Positions 22,012-32,576 are shown, counted from the first letter of the stretch. The stretch: 64,000 nucleotides of DNA from CAWAMR01 sp963783095 (GCA_963783095.1 CAWAMR010000003.1:620001-684000), one strand, 5' to 3'. Notes: a model not told the origin generated them from the letters alone. Made by a program: numbers and translations.

Positions 22012-24051
22012 TCACGAAAAAATACTCTTACCGGTCATCGTCGGCGGAGTGGGCAGGCCGAACTCGGCCAGGATGGACGGGGCCAGGTCGATGAGCGCTG
22101 GGGCTTTTGCACGGAAGGGGCGATTGCAGAAAAGCACACCCGGCACTTCCAGGGAATCGGCGCAGTGATCCGCGCTCCACGCGTTATCGTTGTCGGAAAG
22201 GATATCGGGTTCCACATCGCCCAGGCAGGTGGCCCACGAGGCGCGATAACCGCGGCGATAACCGACGATAAGGTCCGGTGCCAGCGCGGTGGCACTGCCG
22301 GAGTACACCTCGTCCGCGCGATAGACATTGCGAATCACCGGCTCGCCATTGACGTCCGTGACCGCTTCCAGACGCTCTTTTAGCTCCGCCAGGTACTGCT
22401 CGCGCTGTTCGCCAGGCTCCACGATGCCGCCGCGTTCGCGGCCTTTCTGGTTCAAATAGAGTCCGTTGATGCCCAGTCCATAGGCGTAGGTCAGCGACCA
22501 ATCGACATCGTGCATGATGGAGGTGCAGCCCGGCGGGCCGAGATAACCGTTCTCGCGCAGCCAGGTGTTGAGGCTGAACTGCCTGCCGAAATTCGAGAAC
22601 CCGTGATCGCTCATCACAAAGATGGTTGCCGAACTTCTGAAGCGGTCGGTGAGGTCGCCGACCAACTTATCCAGACGTTGATAGAGCCGATGTACATGGC
22701 CAAAGCATTTCTGGGCCTCGGCGTCGGTGCGAATGGGATGCTTGTCCTCCGAGTCCCACCAGAACATGTGCGACTGCAAGTCGCTGCTGGAGAAATAAAA
22801 GAACATCAGGCCGTCGTCATAACTGTCGATGGCATAGTCGAACATGGCAAGCCGTTCTTCGAGGACAATGCCGGCTTGCTTCAGAAATTCGTCGTCGTCG
22901 AATACCTTATCCTTGCGGGCATTGTACTCTTCCTGAAAGCCGGTCGTGTAAAACAGTCCCACCCGCTTGGAGACATCGGTCACAAAAGTGCTGGGCTCCG
23001 ACATTTGCTGGGCCGGATTTGATGGATCGATATTGATGGGAGAGACATAGAGACGGAACGGCTCGGCCACTCGTTGCAGGTAAAAACGGCAAATGCCGCT
23101 GCGGGTCTCGTTGGGCAAAAGCCGGGGCATGCCGAACTCCAACGCGACTTTCGTCCATCGGCTCCACTGGCCTTCTTTCAGAAGGATTCTCCGGCCCTGA
23201 AATTCGATGACCGCGGCGTTTGCTTCAGGATCGCGGTGAATCAGGAACTCAACATTTACCGGCTTCGGATCTTTAAGAAAGGTATTGCTCGGCCCAACCA
23301 GTGTCGCCTTGGCCGTTTCATTCTCAAAGCGGATCCGGTAGCGTCTGCCAGTGCCTTCATTGATGCCTTCCGGCGGGCAGTCCTCGGAAAAGTGCTGGTA
23401 AACGCCATATTCCCCCAGCATATCCGGCGTACCCATGCCGCAGATACAGCGATGGTTGCCGTGCTTGGACGGGCTGGGCGGATAGTTCGACGGCAGATCG
23501 TAAAACGTCGTGGGGATGCCTGCCGCATCGAGATATTCCCAGAATGGAATGCCTTGTCTTTGCAGCACTGTCGAAGGCATCTCGTGATTGAACGGCCAAA
23601 AATCGAGCGGCAGTTTGTGATCCCCTACTTCCCAAGCCCCATTGCCCGGTTTGGTTTCGGCAGCAGAGTAGAAGGCCTTGGACTGGGCTTCCGGATGCCG
23701 GTGGATGAAATCGAATATGCCGTGCGAGCCGGGGCCGGCACCGTTGATGAAGCTGGCCCAGGCGACCGGACTCTGCGGCGGAATGCTCGTACCCAGCGGG
23801 CTGAAACCGCCGGTCTCGCGCAGGCGCGCCAGGTGCGGGAGTTGGCCGGCGTCCATCATGCGTTCCGACAGGACCGGATCCATGCCGTCAATGCCGATGA
23901 CGATCACCTTCTTGCCGTTGCTGCGTGAGGGCCACCGTCTGCTGCCGAGCCAGTACCCGCCCGCTCCCAAGCCGGCAGCACCTAACCCAGCGATCGCAGA
24001 TCGCTTGATGAAGGTTCGGCGATTCGGTCCGTCACTTGTTGAGTCTGACAT
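22012..24051 (-). CDS. Alkaline-phosphatase-superfamily phosphodiesterase, Tat-exported
   Basis: About 679 residues from ATG 24051 (MSDSTSDGPN); the 16 codons before it lie in a palindromic repeat and are unlikely to be translated. The N-terminus holds a twin-arginine signal, RRTFIKRS followed by a hydrophobic glycine-rich stretch. The type I phosphodiesterase/nucleotide pyrophosphatase fold shows the metal sites: VIGIDGMDP, SPVAWASF around the Thr/Ser nucleophile region, FVMSDHGF and AWSADHCAD. It hydrolyses phosphodiester or phosphate-ester bonds outside the cytoplasm; substrate unknown. It is paralogous to the next gene upstream, shares the motif order, and is followed directly by the 61-residue and membrane-protein genes. 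Confidence 0.85.
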   Translation of the reverse strand: MSDSTSDGPNRRTFIKRSAIAGLGAAGLGAGGYWLGSRRWPSRSNGKKVIVIGIDGMDPVLSERMMDAGQLPHLARLRETGGFSPLGTSIPPQSPVAWASFINGAGPGSHGIFDFIHRHPEAQSKAFYSAAETKPGNGAWEVGDHKLPLDFWPFNHEMPSTVLQRQGIPFWEYLDAAGIPTTFYDLPSNYPPSPSKHGNHRCICGMGTPDMLGEYGVYQHFSEDCPPEGINEGTGRRYRIRFENETAKATLVGPSNTFLKDPKPVNVEFLIHRDPEANAAVIEFQGRRILLKEGQWSRWTKVALEFGMPRLLPNETRSGICRFYLQRVAEPFRLYVSPINIDPSNPAQQMSEPSTFVTDVSKRVGLFYTTGFQEEYNARKDKVFDDDEFLKQAGIVLEERLAMFDYAIDSYDDGLMFFYFSSSDLQSHMFWWDSEDKHPIRTDAEAQKCFGHVHRLYQRLDKLVGDLTDRFRSSATIFVMSDHGFSNFGRQFSLNTWLRENGYLGPPGCTSIMHDVDWSLTYAYGLGINGLYLNQKGRERGGIVEPGEQREQYLAELKERLEAVTDVNGEPVIRNVYRADEVYSGSATALAPDLIVGYRRGYRASWATCLGDVEPDILSDNDNAWSADHCADSLEVPGVLFCNRPFRAKAPALIDLAPSILAEFGLPTPPTMTGKSIFS

Positions 24052-24064
24052 AAAGTTCGCTCTT

Positions 24065-24172
24065 GTAGCCGAATTCGCCAGAATTCGGGGAAGCTCCATA
24101 CGATCTCGGGGCCGTTGCCGCAGACTGACCCGAATTCTGGCGAATTCGGCTACGAACCAGAATTCGGCTACG
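24065..24172. repeat. 25-bp perfect inverted repeat plus partial third copy
   Basis: Arms 24065-24089 and 24129-24153 (core GAATTCGCCAGAATTCGGG) are perfectly complementary around a 39-base spacer. A third, partial copy (CCAGAATTCGGCTACG) follows at 24157-24172 and contains the stop codon of the upstream phosphodiesterase gene. It fills the gap between the two phosphodiesterase genes. The copy structure suggests a mobile palindromic element; it could also act as an RNA hairpin. Confidence 0.85.
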
Positions 24173-26312
24173 GAATCGTACCTCGCGGTTGATCGAGTGT
24201 TGCCGCCAGCTGGCCGGCGGGGTCGATCGCCATCGGCTTGCCATCCATGTGATCGGGGATCGGTACCCCGAAAAGATTCAATACGGTGGGTGCGATGTCC
24301 ATGAGACGGGCATTTTCAGCTTCGATGGGGCGATTGCAGAAGAGTACCCCTGGAATGAGCGACGGGTCGATGCAATGGTCGCCGCTCCAGGCTTTGGTAT
24401 TGTCGTGAAACACCGACTCGGTCGTTCGGCCGATGGCAGTTTCCCACGATACGCGATAGCCGCGCTGGTACCCGGGGATCAGGTCGGGGGCATTGTCCTT
24501 GTACGGCCCGCGGTAAACCTTGGACGTGACATACGTCTTCTTGACGGCACTGGCTCCATCCTGCGGATCGATCAGGGTCGTGAGGGAACCGGCGATCTCT
24601 TCACATAGCTCATCCGCCTCCTTTCCGGGAATGACGATTCCATGAGCGTTTCGGCCTTTGAGGTTGAGGAAAATACCCGAAAGGCCCAGTGCGAATGCTT
24701 TGGTGCGGGACCAATCGACCCCTGCCAGGAATTCTTCATTGCGCCGGCCGGGGTGGAGCACCAGGTAACCCTTTTCTTCAAGCCATCGGTTCAGATCCAG
24801 CCCGCGGCGAAACGTGTTGAAGCCGTGGTCGGAGATGACGAAAAGGAGGTTGTCTTCGCGCGGACATTTGGCCATCGTCCGTCCCACAAGGTCGTCCATG
24901 CTCTTGTATAAATCCTCGATGGCGTTCCGCCCCTCCGGGACCGGATGTTGAACGCGGGCCGGGTGGCTTGGATCGATGTCGCGCCAAAACATGTGCTGCA
25001 ACCGGTCCGGCCCGTCGAACACCACCACGCAAAGTCCGCGCGAAACCTTGTCGAGCGAGTCGAAAAACATCGACTTCCCGTTCGCGGTCGGCATCCAGGC
25101 ATTGTTGCAGGAAATTCTTGTCGTTCAAAACATGCTCGTTTACCGCCCAGGTGTCTTCCGCCAGTCCCAGCGTAAAGAACGGCCCCTGCTGCTTGGTCAA
25201 ATAGACGGAATAGACCGATGGCGAACTGATGGGCATGACCGGGTTTTCCGGATCGATATTGATGGGGGTCACGTAGAGGCCGAACTCCGGGCCGGCTTCG
25301 AGCAGAAGAAATTTGCACAGACCTCGAACCTTGATTCCTGGAGCGATGCGGAAAGCGATGCGTACCCAGTCGGTATACTCATTGCCGCCGCAATTCGTGC
25401 TTCTTGCCGTCGATCTTGAGAACGGCACGTTCAGCGCCTTGATCGTGACTCGGAAGGAAACCTTGAGGACAGTCCGCTCGCCGAGATACGGGTTCTCCGG
25501 GCCAATGATCTCAGCGCAGATCAGGTTGCCTTTGCGGGTGACGCGATGAACCTCGCCGCCGGTTCGTTCCCCCTCGCGTGGTGATCGGGTCGTGTAGTGC
25601 GAGAACATCCCCTGCGTGCCGCGCAGATCCGGCACGCACATCGCCGAAAGAAGCACGCCGCGCAGCTTTTCGGGGGGGAAGGTGATGGGCACGCGGATGA
25701 TGCTGCTAAACACGCCATGATCGCCAAGGTAGTTCCAGAACGATCGGCTCTTGCGGAGCAGTCGAAGGTCGGCCTTGCCGAACGGGATGCGATATTTCCC
25801 AAGCCGAATCGAGCGGCGCGGCGGTCGAATCTCGACCGAACTCATCTTGGGCTGATAGGTGTGCAGGTCGGGAATGAGGAAGTCGTAAATGTTATGTTTG
25901 CCCGGGTTCGTGCCGGTCTGAAACGTGGACCACGCCACCGGCGAGATGGAAGGCAATGTGGTCCCCAGCGGCTTGAAACATCCTTGCTTGCAGCAGCGGC
26001 CAAGTGCGGCAATTTCCCCTCCGCAAGCATACGTTCCGTCAAACCGTAATCCAGCCCGTCAAGCCCCAAGATCACGACGCGCTTGTATCGACCACGAACA
26101 CGAAACCGCCTGCCGAACACGGCCCGCCAAAGCAGCTTGGCCGGCCAGATGAGTACCAGCAACAAGGCCGACATCATGGCCGCCAGCACCGCCAAAAACG
26201 ACCCCGCTAGGGCGAATCCTGCACCAGGACCGATGTAAGCCTGCGCACTCCCAGGATAAAGCAATACTGCGAGGATAACGGCCAACAGCAGCAGTCTGAC
26301 AGACCCTAACAA
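24168..26312 (-). CDS. Membrane-anchored alkaline-phosphatase-superfamily phosphodiesterase, frameshifted
   Basis: Second phosphodiesterase of this family. I start at TTG 26312, which has GAGGAG 6 bases upstream and opens MLGSVRLLLLAVILAVLLYPGS; a second helix (AGSFLAVLAAMMSALLLVLIW) follows, then VVILGLDGLDYGLTERML, the first metal-site region. Later sites are VISDHGFNTF and AWSGDHCID. The parts are read at 25842-26312, 24778-25956 and 24168-25094. Breaks are near 25990 (KD to GCFKPLGTTLPSISPVAWS), a compensating pair between about 25375 and 25430 (restoring LKIDGKKHELRR), and a T-run near 25075. The stop lies inside a palindromic repeat. It is likely co-transcribed with the Tat-exported paralogue downstream. 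Substrate unknown. Confidence 0.8.
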
Positions 26313-26337
26313 TGGACACTCCTCATTGAACAGAACT

Positions 26338-26526
26338 CTCGTTCCCAAGCGAAGCTTGGGTATCAGTTAAGCCAAAGGCGAGCGTCGAGGCGTAAGCTCG
26401 ACGTGGACTGCCACCACTCGTGCGCTCATTTTTCGCCGGTAATCCAACCGCTGTATGGTGACTGTCCACGTCGAGCTTACGCCTCGACGCTCGCCTTTGG
26501 CTAAAGAGGCACCGCTTGGGAACGAG
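26338..26526. mobile_element. 189-bp MITE-like nested inverted repeat
   Basis: Inner arms 26370-26408 and 26464-26502 are 39 bases and perfectly complementary (core GAGCGTCGAGGCGTAAGCTC). Outer arms 26338-26351 and 26513-26526 (CTCGTTCCCAAGCG) are 14 bases and also perfect. The centre (26409-26463) has no ORF. Nested perfect arms with no coding capacity fit a non-autonomous miniature element, located between the stop of the arylsulfotransferase-like gene and the phosphodiesterase start. No target duplication is evident to me. Confidence 0.75.
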
Positions 26527-26538
26527 GTCTGCTTGCAA

Positions 26539-28547
26539 CTATTTCTCCTTCGCTTCTTTGATTTTCTCTTTCGGCATAGGCAACGACTCTTTGCCACCGT
26601 CCTTGGGCTGCTTCGGGGGGTCTTTGGGCTGCAACTCTTCCAGAGTTTTGCCGGGCGTCAGGTCTCTCCCCGCCAGCCCAGGATAGTCCAGCCCATACCG
26701 AGGAGCCCGGAAGAGGCTCGTACCGCCCGGCGGCCCTGCGAACAAACCGGGCGGTGGACCTCCGCCGGGAAAACCTTTCTTTCGATTCTGCATTTCCTTG
26801 AATTGTTTCTTCTGTTCGTCATTTAGAAGCGTTGCCACCGTTGTATCAACTGCCGTTTGCAGTGTGGCCAATTGCTTTTTTTGATCATCCGTGAGTTTCA
26901 TTCGCTCTTGGAGGGCAACCGGCAGGAGCTGGCCTGGTCCGCCTCCTTCGTTGAACTGTTTCTTCTGCTGGTCGGTAAGCAATTTGTTCAGATCCTCTCC
27001 CGCTTCTTTTTCCGCTGCTTCAAGCTTCTTCTTTTGTTCGGCAGTCAACTTCAGGGAGTCCCTTAGGAACGCCGGCAAAATCTGTCCCAGCGCGGAGGCC
27101 CACCGAAGCCCTTGCCGGCCTTAAAGTCACGGAACAAAGGAGCACCTTTTTCGGGGTTGATATACTTCCAGACTATTTCATTTTCGGGAGTGACCTCAAA
27201 GATGGTGCCATTGGCTCCGGAGCAAATCAGCGTATTGCCGTTGGCAAGTCGTTGGGTGCCGGAAATGAAGCTGGAATAAAAATCGGTCCGTTTCTTGGCG
27301 ACGTAACTCCAGACAACTTTGTCGGGTCCGAATGCTTTGCCCGACTCGTATTCGTACTGCCCTTTCGCATCGACCGGTAGCGCAAGCTCATCGACTGAGG
27401 AATAGGCTCCGCCGGTTCGGCGCATTCCGTTATTGAAAACAAGAATGTGCCCCGCGCCGGGATGTTTCTTGGGAATCCATTGAGCGTTGTGCTGGCCGAA
27501 GAGTTTCTGGTCCTTGACCGTCCCTGCGCAATAGGCGCGCGGATTACCCCAGCGGTAGAGCAAATCACCACCCTTGCCGTATTTACCGCCCTTGTGGCTC
27601 GCAGACTCGGATGTTGTGGTGCTGTGGTCAATGATCCAAATCTCGCCGAACTCGTGAACGCTGAGCATGATCTGATCGAGGTCCGCGTTATAGGCCACTG
27701 AATTCACATGCGTCCAATCCGCCCGGACGGGAGCAGCCTTTCGTCCCGCGCCGCCGATGTAGCCGATTGATCGGAGTTTATCGAGTTCCTCCGGCTTGGC
27801 GATCATGGCGGCAATCGTGCCCTCGCCGAAGTTCAAGTCGATCAATTCCGGATGAGCACCCACATCGCCGTGATTTTGTTTGGTCGAGTCAAAATCCTGA
27901 ATGAGATGGTCCCAGGCATGCCATTCCCAGACAATCTTGCCCGTTGTCGCGCCGGTTGGCTGGATTTCGACAATCGAGTCGGCCATCAGTTGACTGTCGC
28001 CGATCGTCTCCGGCCTGCGCCCTGCGGCGATGGCCTCCTTGGCGGTCTTTCGTTCCCAGACGATGGTCAGCACGTTTCCGTTGGGAAGTCGGCAAACGTC
28101 GTGGTGGGCAAGGTGCGTTTCGGTGGAAAGAGTAAAGTCCCAGACGATCTTCCCATCCCAGGTAAACTCTTGAATTCGGCCGCCAGCACCGCCGGCCTGG
28201 AAAGCCTGATTCTTTGCTTGGCCAGGTCGCAAAAGATTGCCGTTTTCGAGCAAATAATTGCCCAGGCCCGAATTGCAGTCGCTCTTCCAGGTATTGATGA
28301 CGCGGCCCCGGTTATCGATCAAGTAGGTATTCGTTGAAAACAAGGAATTGATCAACGTATATCCAGGCGTTGCCTTGGCGTCATTGACAATCAGGCCGAC
28401 CTTTGGCTTGGCCGGCTTTGGATCTTTCTTTGGATTGTCTTGTGCCCAAAGTTGCGGTTGGACAAGATCCAGACAGACACCAATGGCCAAGACCACGGTA
28501 AGGCCGAGTAACTTTACACGAGACGTTTGAAAGACGCAAAGTTGCAT
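26539..28547 (-). CDS. Arylsulfotransferase-like beta-propeller protein with LTxEQKK tail, one frameshift
   Basis: Secreted protein of the arylsulfotransferase (ASST) type. ATG 28547 follows GGGGAA and opens a signal peptide ending QPQLWAQ. The propeller part (28547-27063) has repeated blades such as GRIQEFTWDGKIVWDF, HHDVCRLPNGNVL, GKIVWEWHAWDH and TQRLANGNTLICSGANGTIFEVTPENEIVWKY. A second ORF (26539-27078) continues with LTAEQKKKLEAAEKEAGEDL-type helices (LTDDQKKQLATLQ) and ends in FRAPRYGLDYPGL..LTPGKTLEELQ. The paralogue at 30049-32088 has both parts in one frame. A missing base near 27092 (GGPP to LGQILPAFLRD) makes them one gene. Family members move sulfate between phenolic compounds, but the catalytic His cannot be placed with confidence here. 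Confidence 0.8.
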
Positions 28548-28635
28548 AAAGAAATTCCCCGGTGAGAAGAGCGTCTTAAGAATTGCTGCCAACATCGAAC
28601 ATCCAATTCAGCGCCACTCGCACAAGTATTCCTAT

Positions 28636-30040
28636 TCACTTGTCGGATTTTGGCGAGTTGGGTGCGGATGGAGCGGTTCCCTTGATGTAGCGATCCGCGA
28701 ACTTCAGGAACGTGGGCCAGTTCGGGCCGGTCGTATGGCCGCCGGCGTGCTGGCGGAAGGCGATTTCACCGTCCAATAGCGCTGTTTCTTGTGCCGGGAA
28801 AGTCGAGGTGCCCAGATCCTTTTTACCCAACAATTTGTACACCGGACCCGCGCGTCAGCTGCGGCCATGAACATTCCCCTTGGCGTCCACCCAACCGCCC
28901 TCCACCTGCTGCGACCCCGCACTGATAAACACGGGGCGGGGCGCACACATGGCGACCAATTCGTGCGAGTCCACCGGCAGATCGTTCCAGTTAGCGGGCC
29001 GGCGTACTTGATGAAATTGCCCGCCATCCAGTGGTATTCGCCGGCCTCCGCGACGTTCTCGACCATCTCGCCATAATTGCGCCGGTGCGGCTTTGCGCCG
29101 CCTTCACCCGACGAACCGATGAAACCGATGGCGAAGCGCTGGTCATAGGCCATCGTCACGATGGCTGCCTTGCCGTAGCGCGACAGTCCCTCGATGCCGA
29201 CTTGCTTGGCGTCCACCGCCTTGTCGGTCTCGAAATAATCCAGCGCGCGGCTGGCGCCCCAGGCCCACGCGCGCAAGTGCCCCAATCGTCGGGCTTGCGG
29301 GGCTGGCCCTTGTTCACAGGCCGATGATGCCCTGCGTGAGGCCCGCGCCGTTATCGGCCTGAATGCTGCTGGGATGAGAATGGCATAGCCCCAACCCTTG
29401 GCCAGCACTTGTTGCTGCCATGGTCAGGCGCCCTTGCGGCGGCGCGGCGGTCCGCCAGGCCCGTCGCCCCGGCGGAAGCCGAAGCCGAACTCCATGATCA
29501 CCGGCACCGTCGCCGCAGGCGTTGCGCCGGCGTCGTCAACGTCAACTGGATGTCCACCGTAATCGGCGGATACGAGGAATTATCAACGTGACCCACCAGT
29601 TGCTTCGTCGACGACAGGCACGTCGCCGTTCTTCTCCTGGTGGTCGTGCGGTCACTTCCCAATTGACCTTCGGCGTATCCTTGGGGACCCGGCCGTAGAT
29701 TTCCCGATCGAAATCCTCCACGATTTCCGGGCCGTCGCTTGTTCCACCAAACTGTCGGCCGTCGTGACCTTCTTGCCGTTCTTCAGCACCAGCGGATCGG
29801 GCAGGTTCGGATACGGGTTGGCTTTGGACTCGTCATAGTTGGCGGCGTTTGGCGGCCTTTGGGTTGTAGCCATTCGCTCCTTGGCGAATCTCTTTGATTT
29901 TCAGCAACTCCATCATCCGCCGATGATCTTCCTGCGCGGTCATCTGCAGCGGCGGCTTGACCGGATCTTCTGCACGGATCATTGGGATGCGGCCATGCGA
30001 GCACGATTATCGCAGTCGTGAGCAGGGGAGAGAATCGCAT
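28636..30040 (-). pseudogene. Glucuronoyl-esterase-like (CE15-type) hydrolase, heavily frameshifted
   Basis: Signal peptide MRFSPLLTTAIIVLAW starts at ATG 30040, only 8 bases after the upstream stop. Readable pieces in order: MTAQEDHRRMMELLKIKEIR, NAANYDESKANPYPNLPDPL, EIVEDFDREIYGRVP, then LAKGWGYAILIP, WAWGASRALDYFETDK, the nucleophile elbow GLSRYGKAA (matching the family's G-C-S-R-x-G-K), GFIGSSGEGGAK, and the C-terminus EIAFRQHAGGHTTGPNWPTF with the catalytic-type His. These pieces need at least six frame changes between 28636 and 30040. Intact relatives cleave ester links between lignin and glucuronoxylan or related esters. It lies between two arylsulfotransferase-like paralogues on the same strand, probably as one operon. 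Confidence 0.7.
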
Positions 30041-30048
30041 GATAAATC

Positions 30049-32088
30049 TCACTTTCCCTTGGGTTCCTTGGCTGGTGCGGTCTTCTGAAGCTCTTCGATA
30101 GTCTTACCTGGAGTTAAGGTCTTGCCGACCAGGCCTGGATAATCCGGCGCATATCGCGGAGCGCGAAAGACGCCGCCACCACCTGGAGCACCAAATCCTC
30201 CACCCGGAATACCAAATCCACCCCCTGGCCCCTTGGGAAAACCGACGGGCGGACCACCGGTGAAGGCTTTCATCCGGTCATTCATTTCCTTCAATTGTTT
30301 CTTTTGAGCATCTTTCAAGATCGTGTCGAGTTTGCCATCCGCTTCCTTCTGCGTTTCGGCGAGCTGCTTTTTTTGATCGTCCGTGAGCTTCAATCGCTCT
30401 TGAACCGAGGCCGCCAGCAACTGGCCGGCGAGCGGAAAACCTCCAAAGCCCGTGCCACGTTTTGCGAACTCTTTTTTCTGCTCGTCGGTCAGCATCTTTT
30501 CGAGCTTTCCCGCGATTTCCTTTTCCGCCGCTTCAAGCTGTTTCTTCTGTTCGGCAGCGAGTTGGAGGATATTTTGGGTGAAGCCCGAAAGAATCTGCCC
30601 GAGTTTCGGCCCTGGACCAAAGCCCCCGAACGGCGGCCCGCCAACGGGGGGACCACCGAAGGGGGGACCACCAAACGGGGAGCCTCCTTTCGCCGGGTTT
30701 ACGTATTTCCAAACGATATCGGATTTCGGAGTGACCTCGAAGACCGTTCCATTGGTACCCGAACAGATGAGGGTATCGCCGTTGGACAGTCTTTGAGCAC
30801 CCGAAATGAAAGGGGCGTAAAAGTCGGCGCGTTTGGGCGCGACGTACGTCCAGGTTGCCTTATCGGGCGCAAAACGCCTTACCCTCGGCGTGCTCGTAAT
30901 TTCCCTTGCCATCGACGGGAAGAACGATCTCGTCCACCGTGGAGTGATGCACCCCCCGTACGACGCATTCCGTTATTGAAGATGAGCACGTGCCCTTCGC
31001 CGGGAAGCCCCTTGGCGATCCATTGAGGGTTGTGCTGACCAAATAGCTTTTGATCTTTGACGGTGCCCGCGCGATAAGCGCGAGGATTGCCCCAGCGATA
31101 AAGAAGATCGCCTCCCTTGCCGTACCGGCCACCTTGGTGGCCGGCTGCTTCCGCCGGCTTGGTACTGTGATCGATGATCCAGATCTCGCTGAACTCATAG
31201 ACGCTCAACATGATCTGATCCAACTCCGCATTATAAGTGACGGCGTTGATGTGAAGCCAGTCAGCTTGCGGACGCTGCGGTTTGCGCCCGGCATTGCCGA
31301 TATAGCCGATGCCTCGGAGCTTTTCCAATTCTTCGGGTTTGGCAACCATGGCCGCGATAACTCCATCGCCGAAATTCAGGTCGATCAGCTCCGGATGTTT
31401 GCCGACTTCTCCGAAGTTTGGTTTCTTCTCATCGAAATCTTGAGTCACGTGGTCCCAGGCGTGCCATTCCCAGACAATTTTTCCGGTCGTTTTCCCCGTG
31501 GGCTGAATTTCGAGAATACTGCCCGTCAACAAGTGGCTATCGGCGACGGTTTCCGGACGTCGGCCCGCCGCGACGGCTTCCTTGGAAGTTTTCTTGATCC
31601 AAGTAACCATCAGAGTGTTACCGTTCGGCAATCGACAGATATCGTGATTGGGGAGTTGGGTGTCGGTGACATAGGTGAAGTCCCAGACGAGCTTGCCGTC
31701 CCACGTAAACTCCTGGATTCGCCCACCGGTTCCCCCGCCGAAAAAGGGAGGATTGGCGCACCTGACCCGTCCGCAACAAATTACCGTTTTCGAGCAGATA
31801 GGCACTCAACCCTGGGTTGCAATCGCTTTTCCAGGAGTTGACGACCCGGCCTTCCATGTCAATCAGGTAGGTGTCGTTCGAGGAACTCGGCGCGATCAAG
31901 GTATAACCTTTGCACGCCTGCGGGTCGTTTACCAAAAGACCAAGAGTGGGCTTGGGCGGATTGGTCTTCGCCTTATTGGGTGCCCCTTGACCATGAGCGC
32001 TGAGTTTAAGCAATCCGAAGGTCAAAAGCATCAGCGACAAGGCTCCGAGCTTTCGCACAAGGTTGTTTTGAAAAAGGTACCCATTCAT
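30049..32088 (-). CDS. Arylsulfotransferase-like beta-propeller protein, paralogue, frameshifted
   Basis: Paralogue of the gene at 26539-28547. The start is ATG 32088, with GGAGG about 9 bases upstream, opening a signal peptide MNGYLFQNNLVRKLGALSLM. Pieces: 31618-32088 (VNDPQACKGYTLIAPSSSND, LLENGNLLRTGQ), 30879-31805 (GRIQEFTWDGKLVWDF, DQIMLSVYEFSEIWIIDHST), a short stretch ending about 30875 (HHSTVDEIVLPVDGKGNYEH) and 30049-30912 (TWTYVAPKRADFYAPFISG). Breaks fall near 31750, 30955 and 30880. In the last piece the propeller runs without a break through a Gly-Pro linker (FGGPPFGGPP) into the LTDDQKKQLAETQKEADGKL helices, showing that tail and propeller belong together. Likely first gene of a three-gene operon; regulation may involve the dyad at 32238-32251. 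Confidence 0.8.
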
Positions 32089-32154
32089 GAATATATGCCT
32101 CCGCCGGAATCGTTTGAACAATGACGAAAACGTCTTAAATCGCAGACCAGTCAC

Positions 32155-32576
32155 TGCCGTTAATGAAATAGATGCGAAGGCAAGGCTGATGTACTGCGCA
32201 AATCAATGATTTTTCCTGGTTGATCCAGAAATAAACAGCGTCATCTGACGCAATACCCCCCCGCATTGGTCTTGCCCGCGATTCGCCCCGCCGGTCCAAG
32301 GGGCGATTAAGTTTTTCTGGAAAGTAAACAAATTCACGAAAAATCTTTTTATTTTCTATTTGACATTACCATTCTTAGATGTTTTAATTCCCCTTCGTTT
32401 TCTTGACTCGACCATTCGTGTCCATTCTAAGAAACGCACAGTTCCACCTCGTTTGCCCGATTACCAATTAGCCGTGGCAGCATGCGACTTTTTGATGTGG
32501 ATTGCAAGCGACAAATCGCGCTCGTAGCCACCGGACCGTTATATTCCGGCCGCTTTCGGCGCAGTTGGCGGAATCC
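32155..32576. other. Divergent intergenic region, AT-rich, with a 14-base dyad
   Basis: About 420 bases between the divergent arylsulfotransferase-like operon and the TIGR03032-like gene, with no gene I can support. The perfect dyad GCGTCATCTGACGC at 32238-32251 could be an operator for the leftward operon. The stretch 32310-32400 is strikingly AT-rich for this window and contains the promoter candidate listed separately. Confidence 0.5.
32360..32388 (+). promoter_or_regulatory. Sigma-70-type promoter candidate
   Basis: TTGACA at 32360-32365, a 17-base spacer, and TTTAAT at 32383-32388 (five of six to TATAAT), inside the AT-rich block, about 190 bases before the ATG at 32577 and pointing at that gene. 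This is a sequence match only. Confidence 0.45.

Noticed and set aside
26455..26826. Plus-strand ORF across the nested palindrome and the gene end
   Set aside because: Antisense to the arylsulfotransferase tail and palindrome; no start signal.
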